Shown here: one piece after another, positions 30,601 through 35,577 of the stretch
Layout of the letters: each line of letters opens with the position of its first letter
Position numbering within the stretch: position 1 is the stretch's first letter
DNA from: CAZUVM01 sp964623885
Lineage (GTDB): Bacteria > Verrucomicrobiota > Verrucomicrobiia > Limisphaerales > UBA8199
Length of the DNA stretch: 64,000 bases
Assembly (NCBI GenBank): GCA_964623885.1
Contig: CAZUVM010000049.1
Coordinates: 1-64,000, forward strand
Direction of reading: 5' to 3'
Notes under the pieces: model-generated
Told to the model about the DNA's origin: nothing
The model's input: only the letters and a program-made list of their open reading frames with translations
The model's database searches: none
Made by a program: the position numbers and the translations under genes

Positions 30601-30933
30601 CAGACAAATCTCCTTACGAGCGTCGGTCAGTTTCTCTTCGCCGACGTACAATCCGGCCGGTTGCCGCATCGCTTTTATCGTGCGCGGGTGTATCAGGGCA
30701 CGCTCCCTCCGCCGAGTATTATCACTGGGCCCGCGGCGCTCGGATTCCGAACCAACCAATTTGGATTCAGCCTGACCGGCATTCCTGGGCAAACACTCGT
30801 GGTGGAGACCTCAACGAATCTTGTGCAGTGGACACAAATAGCAACGAACACACTAGGTGTAACCCCGCTGTATTTCTCTGATCCTGCTTCCACACGCGTT
30901 GGCCAACGCTTCTATCGACTGCGGGTGCAGTGA
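15676..30933 (+). CDS. Giant secreted multi-module beta-helix / Ig / FG-GAP protein (5,085 aa)
   Basis: The single frame of 15,258 bases starts with a signal peptide (residues 1-34, cleavage after ARA). Eight modules follow, beginning near residues 35, 807, 1302, 1569, 2089, 2607, 3141 and 3601. Each opens with a YV-N-xx-A-G-x-xG-SW-NAF-LQ-AL block, then WVA-GTY and YGGFAG-ET-QR, and continues as right-handed beta-helix coils with many NCxF repeats. Most modules close with the NPR-VD-GA-E signature of choice-of-anchor Q domains. Ig-like domains (YQWQV) link several modules. After residue 3940 come an Ig and an SbsA-like domain, FG-GAP/VCBS repeats (GDLNGDGAVD, calcium-binding type) interrupted by a discoidin-like insert (about 4400-4545), cadherin-like and fibronectin-like domains, and two C-terminal repeats ending FYRARV and FYRLRV. 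Such proteins are surface or secreted, probably adhesive or polysaccharide-binding. Residues about 327-505 form an odd helical insertion. No PEP-CTERM or LPXTG sorting signal is seen. Confidence 0.9.
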   Translation: MRTPLDPRRHANFGLLPLSLTLIALLCATPEARAIIYVNQNAPAASLNNGSSWANAFLELRDALASPAARSGTAGNPVQIWIARGTYKPTGDTNRLATFALPSHVRIYGGFAGNAVSLAQRVSFRYPVVLSGDIGTPQLNPITDQTPDPTAVPANHVQIQLDPGWLDNSYNVLTCINATDVLLDQVTIANGCAYATDQTMGFIWNMTIPQTNSDGTVASDGSTTTPLDRTVAGGGLFFQNAYSRAPGEVQLTLNNCIFANNMAGGYGGALAGREARLMITGTTFTGNQSWTEGGAFFGQNHESFWTQCTFLNNVSSGDGGAASFMSLPSDKMEFGFNDPSFAENYGITPDQMRQRVGYVLGALDMAKRIWGLANVENLTASGFARGLFPKNPFSNVDPVTEETVGVGERLEAAYAWIELGLTAIDVGVLIAEACGVSEDDPFVKGFTTFYEGFETYATPQGVGLLLSEKIVEAMEAGQGGQSDTLAQQSVKQFEEFEFNPTPVSSILLGCTFSGNASRLAGGAISFKFDNPRVEDCTFSSNTAVAEGGAVACSGFNTPIIMSSAFFSNFCVVGASAIYNGQHAQSQIINCTIVNNGGPTNSNFAVVVELGAEVQLANSILWGNTNSSSPNGGADILTATYQTLLADPSTNGLTGYNQAGAARGDFLGITDISHCDIQSLGSLPIGVDNIPLFGTGPYTQQQIDQVLTNFAEAQADGLLAYHGFINVGYGNRPGFLTNRNISIDPRLANNVIPQLGSPVLNAGSNLRLNNAVLSSLTGKDLLGGPRVVGSAVDIGAVEGAPPPGQGPLIYVRQGATGDNSGSSWANAMTNLQSALNVPDAQVWVAGGTYYPSLTGDRTTSFHLTNGATVYGGFAGTETSWQQRDIAGYPTILSGNIGDPNRDDDNSYSVMVNTNIGPDTLLDGFTITKGRGTDGAGIYNRLADPTIQNCTFIDNQASGSGAALYLNAGADGQASTLTHCTFLSNVAGTFGGGVLGFAPFRMGACSFTGNRAANGGGIYLDGAGVVSIYDCLCVSNSVTGYGSENGGALLCRDTQVNIYNTVFFGNMATLTSGGVPGGGAVEYDGGTAGSRIINSIFWQNSVTNPFGAAGTIEAQQISLGSGASVGVSYNIIAGLSVFNTPGSSNLNTDPFFVNPSGGDFHLKAYSPAINAGQYISDAPVADLDLNPRWVGPAVDLGACEFQGTPQSLLSLLVVSAACDGSGGIFQIHPYAANTASFAGYQWQVSQNGGNTFTPVTDGGVYSGSATATLTITHPPLTMNGYQYRLQGSDANPSQPVILRLSPPILYVKAGATGSGSGLDWADAFTTLQSALNVAGPCTQIWVAAGNYFPSASGDVNAAFALRSGIAVYGGFAGNETQLSQRNWLAHPTILNGQINGTSDNTAGSHHLFVNDASQPGTSCDNTAILDGFTLFGAVNGSIKNIAASPTINNCVFIDDQGLPFGSILNVSGSAPVLSNCVFAQFPFVVCDTGGGASFSVAFSNVFPGGVTWQVNTGSGFVPVSGPNYAVNNTPYSSALLVSSFGDVTPQFRFVASAGNYVSLGLTPDFASPTLQYVNAAAISGRNDGSSWVNAFTNLQSALARANGCVELWVARGTYAPAAGSSFQLKSGVAIFGGFAGTETNVTQRNWQANATILRQSGPPALFFNDGTVVPVDSSAILDGFVISGLSGTGVNNHNANPTVRNCTFNNNSGICIDNQSTFSTASHPSVLSCVFSNNIGAPPIHNQNSGPAISGCLFVNNQAPVSGGGIYNQSSSPTVTLSTFAGNSASWGGAIYNDTASSSAVSRCIFQNNFSANGGGALLNGGSGSSLDNCLFDGNSTTFHGGAIANRGTSLSLLNCTFAYNQATVSGGGLYNNDNAVATAQNCIFWGNTSDPNALLNPIEKGQVDNSSGNLQISYSIIQGLSTYNGNGNVAYDPLFANAFAGNFALGPVSPVINAGNSAGVPAGAVDLAGNPRIFGASIDMGAFEDRNPSPPQPIRLTAEPAPTLVCSGNSAHFSINSAPGSNYSFLWLVVTNGVAFAPQNGGQYTITTTANGSTLDIANVDSKLAGALVQVQIGNNYALPGVPITVTQPSVLYVNGNIATAGNGASWAGAFANVADALAGAGPCTEVWVTAGTYWPTNRAGRPLTLQMKSGVGIYGGFVGTETLRSQRNWSNNATVFVAPANGGLFVNNGWTTPIDSTAVLDGVTITGGAGTAMANQGASPTVQNCTFTGMSGNAVNNFSPGAPTFINCRFLNIGNVAMLSEQASPTVTSCVFSNNQAQGRGGAMNNQDANATIVACQFINNSAEQGGAVAFSGGASVVSRCTFAGNTATEGGGLFGGTGTQTLNSCLFYNNFASQDGGALTVNGSGLTLRNCTITGNSSPQGGGGGLAIAAGQTLVQNSVFWRNTDRNGPTKPELNQIYAFGGSAQVVNTCVQGLSQYAGSGNLPYDPLFTNPGGGDFTINTSSPCINAGNNTYVDAGSLDLAGNPRISDGIVDMGALEGHSGTFGTIDLLASPVSMAVCSGSTATLSMVAASTSVTNFQWQVGSTNNFQDLYPGGHYAILSTGATNSTLVISNTDSSLNGLQYRIFLPDFDYLSAPATLNVAPPQIIYVNAAATGAQNGTSWANAFTNLQTAVESADSCSQVWVAKGTYTPGKASDGSYSFEMKSGVPIYGGFAGNETNLAQRNWTTNVALLLGSSRGPLVQNVGLFVPIDNTAVLDGFTLTGASGQAGIYNVFASPIIRNCQFAGNPYFAMQNAAGSPIIQNCGFSNGTYTAVFNTGGSAPVLSNCVFAANHTLNGGAAIQNLGATPLITHCLFTGNSSGDAGGAIEDDGQSQSLWVNCRFLGNSAYVGGAVMSVGSTSTFINCLLANNSCVSGGGAFYVNSATVGVTNCTIAYNQSQQDGGGIYQASGKLGLGNTILWGNTAGNSPSDAYASQLKTLSGVQRISYSDLQGFTGSANNNTGYDPTFIDPANGNFQLDGNDSPVADKGNNAFVNGITVDLADVPRIQGFSVDMGAYEISGGATTQPALVLASPASQTVCVNSTASYTIQVDPSSPRLNSFWEYNPNDGSGWHLFSISVTNATGPALGLYSVVNTSTNSALTVLSIAQGMNGYEFRVTWTAANFTYRTPSVFLNVTPPATIYVNAGVAAGGDGSSWATAYPDLATALNAVQGCRNVIWVATGTYYPTNAPVFPQGTQIYGGFAGNETSLTQRNWKINPTIFDANGTGSALSLSGQITPLGTNTIVDGLVLQDATLAAVVVNQASPVVRNCVMRNSGTGILLQNNSSPLVQNCQMLQNTGGAYIYNGNPVLQNCMFRGNAGPGVTIIAGTVQVLDSLLTGNAAAAGGGLDVSGSGSAVLVNSTIAANTGAGLFVDSSGGVTATNCIFWNNSDSDPTATTLELNQIYPLAGSVAVYNSCVQGLSTFSGHNNVGQDPLFFQPLDPVNAPSSAGDFHLQACSPVVNGGNNSAVAALPLDIDGLPRIANTTVDLGCYELQTVPTTPLIITAQPQPLTNCASGLNQFSVTASGAALSYQWQVDQANGIGFVPLADSASYSGSATLTLTISNANSALNQARFRCVVTSGNSGVAASAPALFTILPSRWYVSALAAPGGDGRSWGTAFNSLAVALGNPALDQCGSEIWVAAGIYNGGFTIQTPGALVYGGFSGTETSLNQRDSVRNPTIVDGQGGPVPCFYISTSQARLDGFIIQNASGGISINGASPQISNCIIRNNAGNGMSADGGSPVVSNCSFISNGSDGFLCSGASAILDHCTFQGNGSHGAELQFGTLQLLNCLSTGNHGSGASAVGTTLLIWNSTITGNAQGGAAALSSGLSLYNSICWNNNGQLGSVQNNQVYVSGASTVVACDIQGLTSPPGGWSSCFAADPEFVQPIDPASAPTSIGDFHVSACSPVRGQGSLSQLGGITTDLDGNPRLFQGTADVGAYESRATALQVTSNPTDQTGAFNTPVQFKAAANLPNATYQWQVNQGGGFSNLIDNATYSGSATATLALPAPTAVLNNAQYRCQVQGVFGCLLYSSSALFHYATILVTNSTPAKNGIAASPGAPVVLSFNQSLQASTLSDQSIVAYPMFSGRLSSSLGTIASLGVAGQVVTLAPTFNFKPGEPVFVTITKNLRTTSGFGTQPYVFEFLGAVNSSSNRALIATGQTLGANSGNDVATGDLNGDGAVDLYIASAAGDSVWINNGHGQFIQRAQGFSLSGSVAVALADVDGDGDLDAVVVKPDGSIRVLLNDGTGRFSDSGQSFGTGIRTLAAGDLNADGWLDILAAGSGSIQSFTNNGTGKFLSASQTPTAGTVVSIALGDLNGDGALDAIGACSLGQPARIWWNDGLGNFKDSGQALGQGDGHKVVLGDLNGDGALDAIIAYNDSPSRIWLNNGSGVFSQLPGQSPAFHPGDNINAVTFPDSASAPASYAIDGNTNTDYVSGGETQFYVIPSAGPTAVNAIRLTSSAVAGADPSYVDLYGYTSLSTFTAVHLTRFGFSFNFTARQQTLTFNLPSNSSDYVKYYLLLENSQNSYNHFRIAEIQLLRSDVPALGGIASGLALGDINGDGKLDVVIARPDGSKEIWLNDGTGTFRRNSRLLGTGSVGPLVLADLDGNGALDVAQAGATGGSNSVALLEAWDVAGNAGTNIALSATVFSNRFAGVLGGALSQAQLASPPANGTLLLNGNPVSQGQVIDAGSLANLVYVSNPGFDGLDSFAWTGTSSGGVSPNLPYYIFVQNVPRGPVPGNDFVVVSQGGTATTLTNGATSLLANALDPDGYTLTTAVLASQPNFGTATVNSDGTFNYVQNGSPMQSDSFTYQVYDSSGMSSTGTVYILSDTSLPVTAVTPLPPFETSLNFNVCWSGTDADSFVQSYDIYVSTNGGPWGIWLSQVTNNCATFTAQSGQTYSFYSAGHDAAGNVEPAHSVADTTTTEALGSVSIVSGGTNFGFHAGQFGFNVQAPPGLAVVIEASTDFKLWVPLQTNLLTSVGQFLFADVQSGRLPHRFYRARVYQGTLPPPSIITGPAALGFRTNQFGFSLTGIPGQTLVVETSTNLVQWTQIATNTLGVTPLYFSDPASTRVGQRFYRLRVQ

Positions 30934-31262
30934 GTCGAAGTGCCTCCTCAAACTCTCGGGACGGGGATGCGGCGCCTTTGCCACATTAACTGAGTCGCTC
31001 GGGAACACAGCGTCACGCTTCTGAGCGGTCAACTCGTCCGTGACCTTTCGAAGCGCATTCCTGAATTCCCTGATGCAGCGCGCGCCCAGAAGAACAAAGG
31101 TGTCGACAACAACACGGCCAATCCCCGCGAGTTTTATCGCCTGGCCGCCTGCAAAGGCCCGCGCGCGCAAACTTCACTTCGCTGAGCTAACATCAGATAG
31201 GCGCGCGCGGGAAAAGGTAGGGCGCTCACCCACCACCAGGCGCAAAGTTCAGTATTCCTTCG
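30934..31262. other. Non-coding stretch after the giant gene
   Basis: About 330 bases in which I find no gene with a start site, motif or family similarity. The short open frames on both strands have arginine-rich, low-information translations typical of shadows in GC-rich DNA. No U-tract terminator is evident. Confidence 0.4.
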
Positions 31263-31472
31263 TCACACGCAGTAGGCCGGGTTTAGCGCAAGCTCGCATG
31301 CCGGATCCGCGTATCTCAACACCACCTCCACATCATCACAGCCACACCCCCTGGCTCCGTCACCCGCTGCCCGAAGTGTCCCGAATTCCACAGCCCCGGC
31401 TGTCTCCGCCGACCATTCCACTCCCCCTCGATAGTACCGTCCAGTCCCAGCGTCCCGCAGTAGTATAATCAT
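31263..31472 (-). CDS. Small conserved-looking hypothetical protein (69 aa)
   Basis: The translation begins MIILLRDAGTGRYYRG and continues with a Trp, an AVEFGTL block and DDVEVVLRYADP. This pattern (LLRD-TG-YY-G, then W, then A-EF, then VEVVL-DP) resembles short proteins of unknown function that I recall from Pedosphaera-like Verrucomicrobiota. An AGAGG ribosome-binding site lies five bases upstream of the ATG (31478-31482). The region upstream is strongly AT-rich and contains TTGACA (31506-31511), although the -10-like AATATT (31483-31488) is too close to the ribosome site to serve both. No function can be given. The nearest genes are unrelated. Confidence 0.55.
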   Translation of the reverse strand: MIILLRDAGTGRYYRGGVEWSAETAGAVEFGTLRAAGDGARGCGCDDVEVVLRYADPACELALNPAYCV

Positions 31473-31842
31473 ATAAACCTCTAATATTCAGCATAACTGG
31501 TTATTTGTCAATTGAATTTGTCTTCAGGTCTTTTTTGGCCCGCCGCTCAGCAAAGGGCAAGCCCTCCGCACGTCATTCGCCGACCCCAAGTCGCTCACTC
31601 ACGCTGCCAAACCTCACGCCGTCACGCCGCCTGCTAAGGGCCGACAGCAAAGTCCAGGCACCGCGCCGTCATTCGGCCTGCTGCTGGTGGCCCACCGCCA
31701 GGTGTTCGCTCCCCCCACCCATCCCCCTGCTGGCTGAGCGCCAGCTCCTCGACCCCCTTCCATCCCCAAGGGGGTCTGCGCCTACTCAGAACTTTGACTT
31801 TTCGCACCCAAAAGCTAACCTCATGTTGATGCGACCGGACGT
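31473..31842. other. Intergenic region with AT-rich promoter-like segment
   Basis: These 370 bases separate the small minus-strand gene from the plus-strand prepilin-like gene. The first 50 bases are AT-rich and probably hold the promoter of the small gene. The rest is GC-rich, and the open frame there has no recognisable features. No clear promoter for the prepilin-like gene was identified. Confidence 0.35.
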
Positions 31843-32478
31843 ATGAAGCAACAGAAAGCGTTCACCCTCATCGAGCTCCTCGTCGTTATCTCCATTATCG
31901 CAATTCTTGCCGCGCTGCTGCTGCCCGCACTCGCCAGAGCTAAGGAGAAGGGAAGGCAGACTTTCTGCATTAACAGCGAACGCCAGCAGGCATTGGCCGT
32001 GTTCATGTACGTCGACGACCACTCCGAAGTGCTTCCTCCCGTTGCATTCGCTGATGCCACGGGGAATGTGACTAACTGGCCCACTTTGCTCGACCCCTAT
32101 CTCAAATCCGCCCGCGTCCATTTCTGCCCAACGGACCAGCAGGCGAAAACCAACTCGTATGGTCTGAATGAGCTTGCCTTTGTTGACCTGACGGACGAAG
32201 GCTCACCTGCGCCCAACCGCCTCAGCGCCTTCAAGACACCGTCCGATACCCTGATGTTAGGCGACCTTGGCACGGCGGACGATTTTGTGACGCTCAGGCC
32301 GGACACGCTCAAGATGGTCGCTCCGGCATCCGACATAAACGATGACAAGGATGCGCGGCCAATGACCCGGCACACCGCACGGTGCGACCTTGGATTTATG
32401 GACGGTCACGCTGCCTTCATGCGTCTCGGCCAGTTTTACACCAACCAAGTGCCCCCGAACCGCTGGTTTACTCCCTAG
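31843..32478 (+). CDS. Prepilin-type cleavage/methylation domain protein (type II pseudopilin-like)
   Basis: This 211-residue protein has a short basic leader followed by AFTLIELLVVISIIAILAALLLPALA, the classic prepilin peptidase site and hydrophobic helix. The body matches the planctomycete/verrucomicrobial type (ARAKEKGRQTFCINSERQQALAV). Near the C-terminus is FMDGHAAFMRLGQF, the variable DGH element of this family (DUF1559-like proteins). Prepilin peptidase would cut before the Phe and the protein would enter a pseudopilus or the membrane. These genomes often encode dozens of such paralogues whose roles are unclear. It converges with a second such gene at 32660. Confidence 0.88.
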   Translation: MKQQKAFTLIELLVVISIIAILAALLLPALARAKEKGRQTFCINSERQQALAVFMYVDDHSEVLPPVAFADATGNVTNWPTLLDPYLKSARVHFCPTDQQAKTNSYGLNELAFVDLTDEGSPAPNRLSAFKTPSDTLMLGDLGTADDFVTLRPDTLKMVAPASDINDDKDARPMTRHTARCDLGFMDGHAAFMRLGQFYTNQVPPNRWFTP

Positions 32479-32659
32479 CCAAGCTGAGCGGCATAAAGAT
32501 GTGGCGCGGCAAGTTCCACACGCACATCCTTTTCTGAATTGGGTTCCCGAGGTATTCCGCAAGACCATGCTCTCGGGCGGTTGCAAGACGCTATCGCCCG
32601 CCGCTGTGACCGCTGAAAGCTCTCGGGGTGGTTGGAAAGCCCCGCACTGGTCCGAGTTG

Positions 32660-33589
32660 CTATTGGGGTGGGTGAGCCAACGGTGACCGGACCCGGTGGT
32701 CTGGGAACTGGTCGTACCGGGCCTTGCTCCACGGCAAGTGCTCCACGTGGCTGTCGGTGTAAATGTAATTGGCCCGACCGCCGTGCCGATTGTATCGAAT
32801 CCACCCTTGGTCACCGTACCGACCGCTGCCCCACTGCACCAGCGCGGCTTCCCCGACCCAAGTGTCGTAATCGTCCTGATTCACGCTGCCGTACTCAGCG
32901 TTGTCCGGCGCGTCCAGCGCCTCCGAATTGCGCTCAGAGAACATGATGAAGTTCGGATTGGGCAAGTGGCTGATGGCTTGGTCGGTGGCAAAACCGTATA
33001 GTGCGCCCTCCAGCGCGTACCGTGCGGATTTGTGCGTGAAGACCGAATCGAGCAGATAACTCTCGATAGTCAGGTGGTTGGCTTGCGCGACTGCCTGCTC
33101 GGAACCGGATGGAGGTGTCTGGCTGGTGCTGGTGATGCCGCCGTTATAGCCCAGAAGGTCTTTTGCCAGAGTCTGCGAACGCGCTGTGCGGTCAGTCGGG
33201 CAGAAGCCCACGGGTCGGCTTTGCAAGTAGGGCTGGAAGAAGATGACCCACGGTTTCTCGGCTTGGCTGTTGCCCATGCCGCCGCCTACTACCCCACTGA
33301 TGTCCGTGGGAAGCGTGTCGACCTGTGTGCCGTCGTCTAATACCCAGCCCTCGTGGTGGTGGAACAGGCCACCGTTGTAGTCGTCCATGTACAGCCGTGC
33401 GGCCAAGCCAATCTGCCTCAGGTTGGAAAAGCAGGCAGCCTGCTGCCCCTTCTCTTTCGCCCGCGCCAACGCCGGGAGCAGGAGCGCCGCCAAGATGGCG
33501 ATAATGGCAATGACGACCAGAAGCTCAATCAGCGTGAAGGCCCCCGACCGGGGCGGAGTCATGTCACTTGCTGGACTGAACATTTTCAT
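32660..33589 (-). CDS. Prepilin-type cleavage/methylation domain protein
   Basis: The second pseudopilin-like gene is convergent with the one at 31843. The leader ends in PPRSG before AFTLIELLVVIAIIAILAAL, then ARAKEKGQQAACFSNLRQIGLAARLYMDDYNG, the standard pattern. The C-terminal part carries RYNRHGGRANYIYTDSHVEHLPW, a variant of the H-x9-DG element with Ser-His in place of the usual DGH. I take ATG 33589 as start; a GTG at 33619 and an ATG at 33562 are alternatives, all leaving the leader intact. The protein is about 309 residues. Its role is unknown beyond likely pseudopilus or membrane location. Confidence 0.85.
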   Translation of the reverse strand: MKMFSPASDMTPPRSGAFTLIELLVVIAIIAILAALLLPALARAKEKGQQAACFSNLRQIGLAARLYMDDYNGGLFHHHEGWVLDDGTQVDTLPTDISGVVGGGMGNSQAEKPWVIFFQPYLQSRPVGFCPTDRTARSQTLAKDLLGYNGGITSTSQTPPSGSEQAVAQANHLTIESYLLDSVFTHKSARYALEGALYGFATDQAISHLPNPNFIMFSERNSEALDAPDNAEYGSVNQDDYDTWVGEAALVQWGSGRYGDQGWIRYNRHGGRANYIYTDSHVEHLPWSKARYDQFPDHRVRSPLAHPPQ

Positions 33590-33671
33590 TTCAATGCGTT
33601 TTCGGCTGCCGTGCCGCACGGTGCAGACTCTACTCTCGTTCGCTGACGACTTCTACAGGGGAATCAACCTC

Positions 33672-33962
33672 TCAGTCGGCTTTTGTTGGTGCCGATTTTA
33701 CCGACCGTTCATTCGCGCCGTACGCTCCTTTGAAGAAAAGCCGATACAGCGCACCCCCTGTGATGCCGCCGATAATCGGCGCGAGAACGTAAATGTTCAG
33801 CCAGCCACTGCCGTTGGCCTCGAATGGCACTCGACCCTAGCCAGCCAAGGCCGAGAACACACGAGGAGCCAAATCACGCGCCGGGTTGAAGCAGGCCATC
33901 GCGAGCGGTCCAAAGAGCGAGATGCGCAAGGTAATCGTCAGGCCGATGGCGGCGGCAGTCAG
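33672..33962 (-). pseudogene. Aquaporin/glycerol facilitator (MIP family) remnant with in-frame TAG
   Basis: Read on the minus strand from 33962, the frame gives LTAAAIGLTITLRISLFGPL and then the second MIP signature, FNPARDLAPRVFSALAG, followed by a TAG codon at 33837-33839. Beyond it the same frame continues GRVPFEANGSGWLNIYVLAP and IIGGITGGALYRLFF to a stop at 33672. In functional GlpF-like proteins the position of the TAG is a Trp (AGWG), so a TGG to TAG change is likely. The first half of the channel, including the first NPA loop, is absent. This is a clear pseudogene: the C-terminal half only, plus a nonsense codon. It lies in a decayed accessory region. Confidence 0.8.
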
Positions 33963-33982
33963 CACCTGTGGTCGCGACGAGA

Positions 33983-34192
33983 ATGCACGAGGAACCTTGG
34001 GGGTTCTATATTGGCTGGATGTTGGCGTTCCTGTTTCTCATTTCTGGCTCGCTCAGGGTAGCGGTCAACCCGGCTGCCACCCAGAGGGCAATTAAAATTG
34101 CGAGGATTCTGGCTCTTGTCTTTGCGGTTCTTGCAGCGGCCAGCGTGGGCGGTTGCTTCGGCCTCGGCGCGGCGAACAAATTCAACGGCTGA
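33983..34192 (+). CDS. Small two-helix membrane protein, unknown function
   Basis: This 69-residue protein begins MHEEPWGFYIGW and contains two hydrophobic segments (WMLAFLFLISGSL and ARILALVFAVLAAASVGGCFGL). A GTG at 33968 would add five residues and touch the aquaporin remnant. I recognise no family. Its hydrophobic pattern is regular and the start is plausible, but no strong ribosome-binding site is seen, so it could be a chance frame. Confidence 0.4.
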   Translation: MHEEPWGFYIGWMLAFLFLISGSLRVAVNPAATQRAIKIARILALVFAVLAAASVGGCFGLGAANKFNG

Positions 34193-34316
34193 CAGGCTCC
34201 ACGCACCACGGTTCCTGTTTCTGCACTATTGAGGCAAAGGCAAAGCGGACTCGTAGCGTTAATCGGCACTCGACGTGCCGAGTCCCGTTCATTAAACCAA
34301 CCACATCTACGAATGC

Positions 34317-34937
34317 ATGAAGACTCTTAGAAACCTCGCACTGCTGTGCAGTTTGGTCGCCAGCGCTGCGCAAGCTGCGACCATCAACTTCGATGACGCC
34401 ACACCCGGACAACCGCCATCGGGATGGACATCGAGCATGACCGGTAAAGGCACGGCTCACTGGACGGTGGAGAAGGACGAAACCGCGCCCAGCAAACCGA
34501 ATATTCTGAAGCAGTCCGGCGAAGCGACATTCCCGGTCTGCATTAGGGATGGCACGAGCATCAAGGACGGCTTCGTGGAAGTGAAATTCAAGCCGGTGTC
34601 GGGCAAAAAAGACCAAGCCGGTGGCCTCATCTGGCGCTGTCAGGACGCGGATAACTATTACGTTGCCCGCGCCAACGCACTGGAGGACAACGTGACCATC
34701 TACCACACCATCAAAGGTAAAAGGGTTTCCTTCAAGAACACTGACACCAAGGTCAGGTCGGGCGTATGGCACACGTTACGCGTGGAATTTGCGGGTAACA
34801 CGTTTGTCGTCACGTTCGATGGCCAGAAAGTCATTGAAGCCAGCGACGACAGCTTTAGGGAATCCGGCACAGTTGGCCTTTGGACGAAGGCCGACAGCGT
34901 GACCCTGTTCGACGATTTCAATTATGGTGGCAACTGA
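34317..34937 (+). CDS. Secreted concanavalin/LamG-fold protein (DUF1080-like)
   Basis: This 206-residue protein has a signal peptide (MKTLRNLALLCSLVASAAQA) and a single beta-sandwich domain. Family marks are INFDDATPGQPPSGWTSSMTGKG, FVEVKFKPVSGKKDQAGGLIWR, DNYYVARANALEDNVTIYHT, WHTLRVEFAGNTFVVTFDGQK and SVTLFDDFNYGG. It resembles the DUF1080/LamG-like domain found in many Verrucomicrobiota and Planctomycetota exported proteins, where it probably binds or hydrolyses carbohydrate. With only one domain, a small periplasmic binding or accessory role is likely. The truncated recombinase frame on the other strand overlaps its 3' end, marking a rearrangement junction. Confidence 0.82.
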   Translation: MKTLRNLALLCSLVASAAQAATINFDDATPGQPPSGWTSSMTGKGTAHWTVEKDETAPSKPNILKQSGEATFPVCIRDGTSIKDGFVEVKFKPVSGKKDQAGGLIWRCQDADNYYVARANALEDNVTIYHTIKGKRVSFKNTDTKVRSGVWHTLRVEFAGNTFVVTFDGQKVIEASDDSFRESGTVGLWTKADSVTLFDDFNYGGN

Positions 34938-35490
34938 GTTGGAAGTCAGCGCACATGACTTCGATTACCAAAATTGCCGAGCTTGATACCGTCCCCATTT
35001 CTTCCGCGACCCCACCGACATTTTTCACGATTTTCTGGCGGTACGTGCCATAAGAATGGCGCATGGCATCGTGGCTAAGGCGGATACCCGAAAAGTGCCG
35101 TATGGCTGCGTTTAGGTGCGACAAGTCGATGCCGGGGCAAATTAGCCCCTCCGTTTTCCGCCATAGGGCCAGCCAAGCCTTCAGGTTTTCCTGTATAGGA
35201 ATTTGGCGAGCGTAGCCGGTTTTGGACTTCTTACCGGGCAAGCGGATATAGTCCGAGCCAACGTGGGACCAGTTGAGGCGAACGGCTTCCGAAGGGCGAA
35301 GCCCCGTGAAACAGACCAACACAATGAGCGGCAGCAAATCTGGGCGCTTTCTGGGTGCTGCACTCAGCATTATCCGCAGGTTCGCGACGCTTAGAAATTC
35401 CACCTCTTCGTGCTTAACATTGTGGCGGTCCATGTCTTTCGCTGGATTAAACGCTTTGCCGAGTCTTCGTTCGCAGCGCGGCCACTCCAT
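34918..35490 (-). pseudogene. Truncated tyrosine recombinase (phage-type integrase)
   Basis: The 190-codon frame holds most of a tyrosine recombinase catalytic domain: the first Arg in FTGLRPSEAVRLNW, the beta-hairpin Lys region (KKSKTGYARQIPI) and the HxxR box in LSHDAMRHSYGTY. After VGGVAEEMG the frame turns into unrelated sequence and ends, so the final His/Trp and the nucleophilic Tyr are missing. At the N-terminus the core-binding domain is absent: the first residues are encoded by the palindromic repeat copy at 35456-35574, directly followed by NPAKDMDRHNV. The gene is therefore cut at both ends and should be inactive. It lies about 0.5 kb from tRNA-Asp, a usual target for such enzymes. 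Confidence 0.8.
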
Positions 35491-35574
35491 CAGCTAAGGC
35501 CCGCCTTCGTCCCGCGGACGGGACTTCGGCGCGGCGCCAGTCTTCATTCTCCGCCGCGCTGCGAACGAAGACTG
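35456..35574. repeat. 119-bp palindromic repeat, copy 1 (MITE/REP-like)
   Basis: The same 119 bases recur at 35861-35979 in the same orientation with only three substitutions, all within the first 16 bases. Copy 1 has 21-bp perfect terminal inverted repeats (35462-35482 and 35553-35573) and an inner hairpin at 35509-35524 (GTCCCG-CGGA-CGGGAC). It encodes no protein of its own but supplies the N-terminus of the truncated recombinase frame. The two copies bracket the GIY-YIG gene. Confidence 0.85.
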
Positions 35575-35577
35575 CGT

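Noticed and set aside
15676..30933. CRISPR-like repeated blocks in the giant gene
   Set aside because: The repeats are coding modules hundreds of residues apart, not short identical DNA repeats with spacers. No CRISPR array or cas gene was seen in the window.
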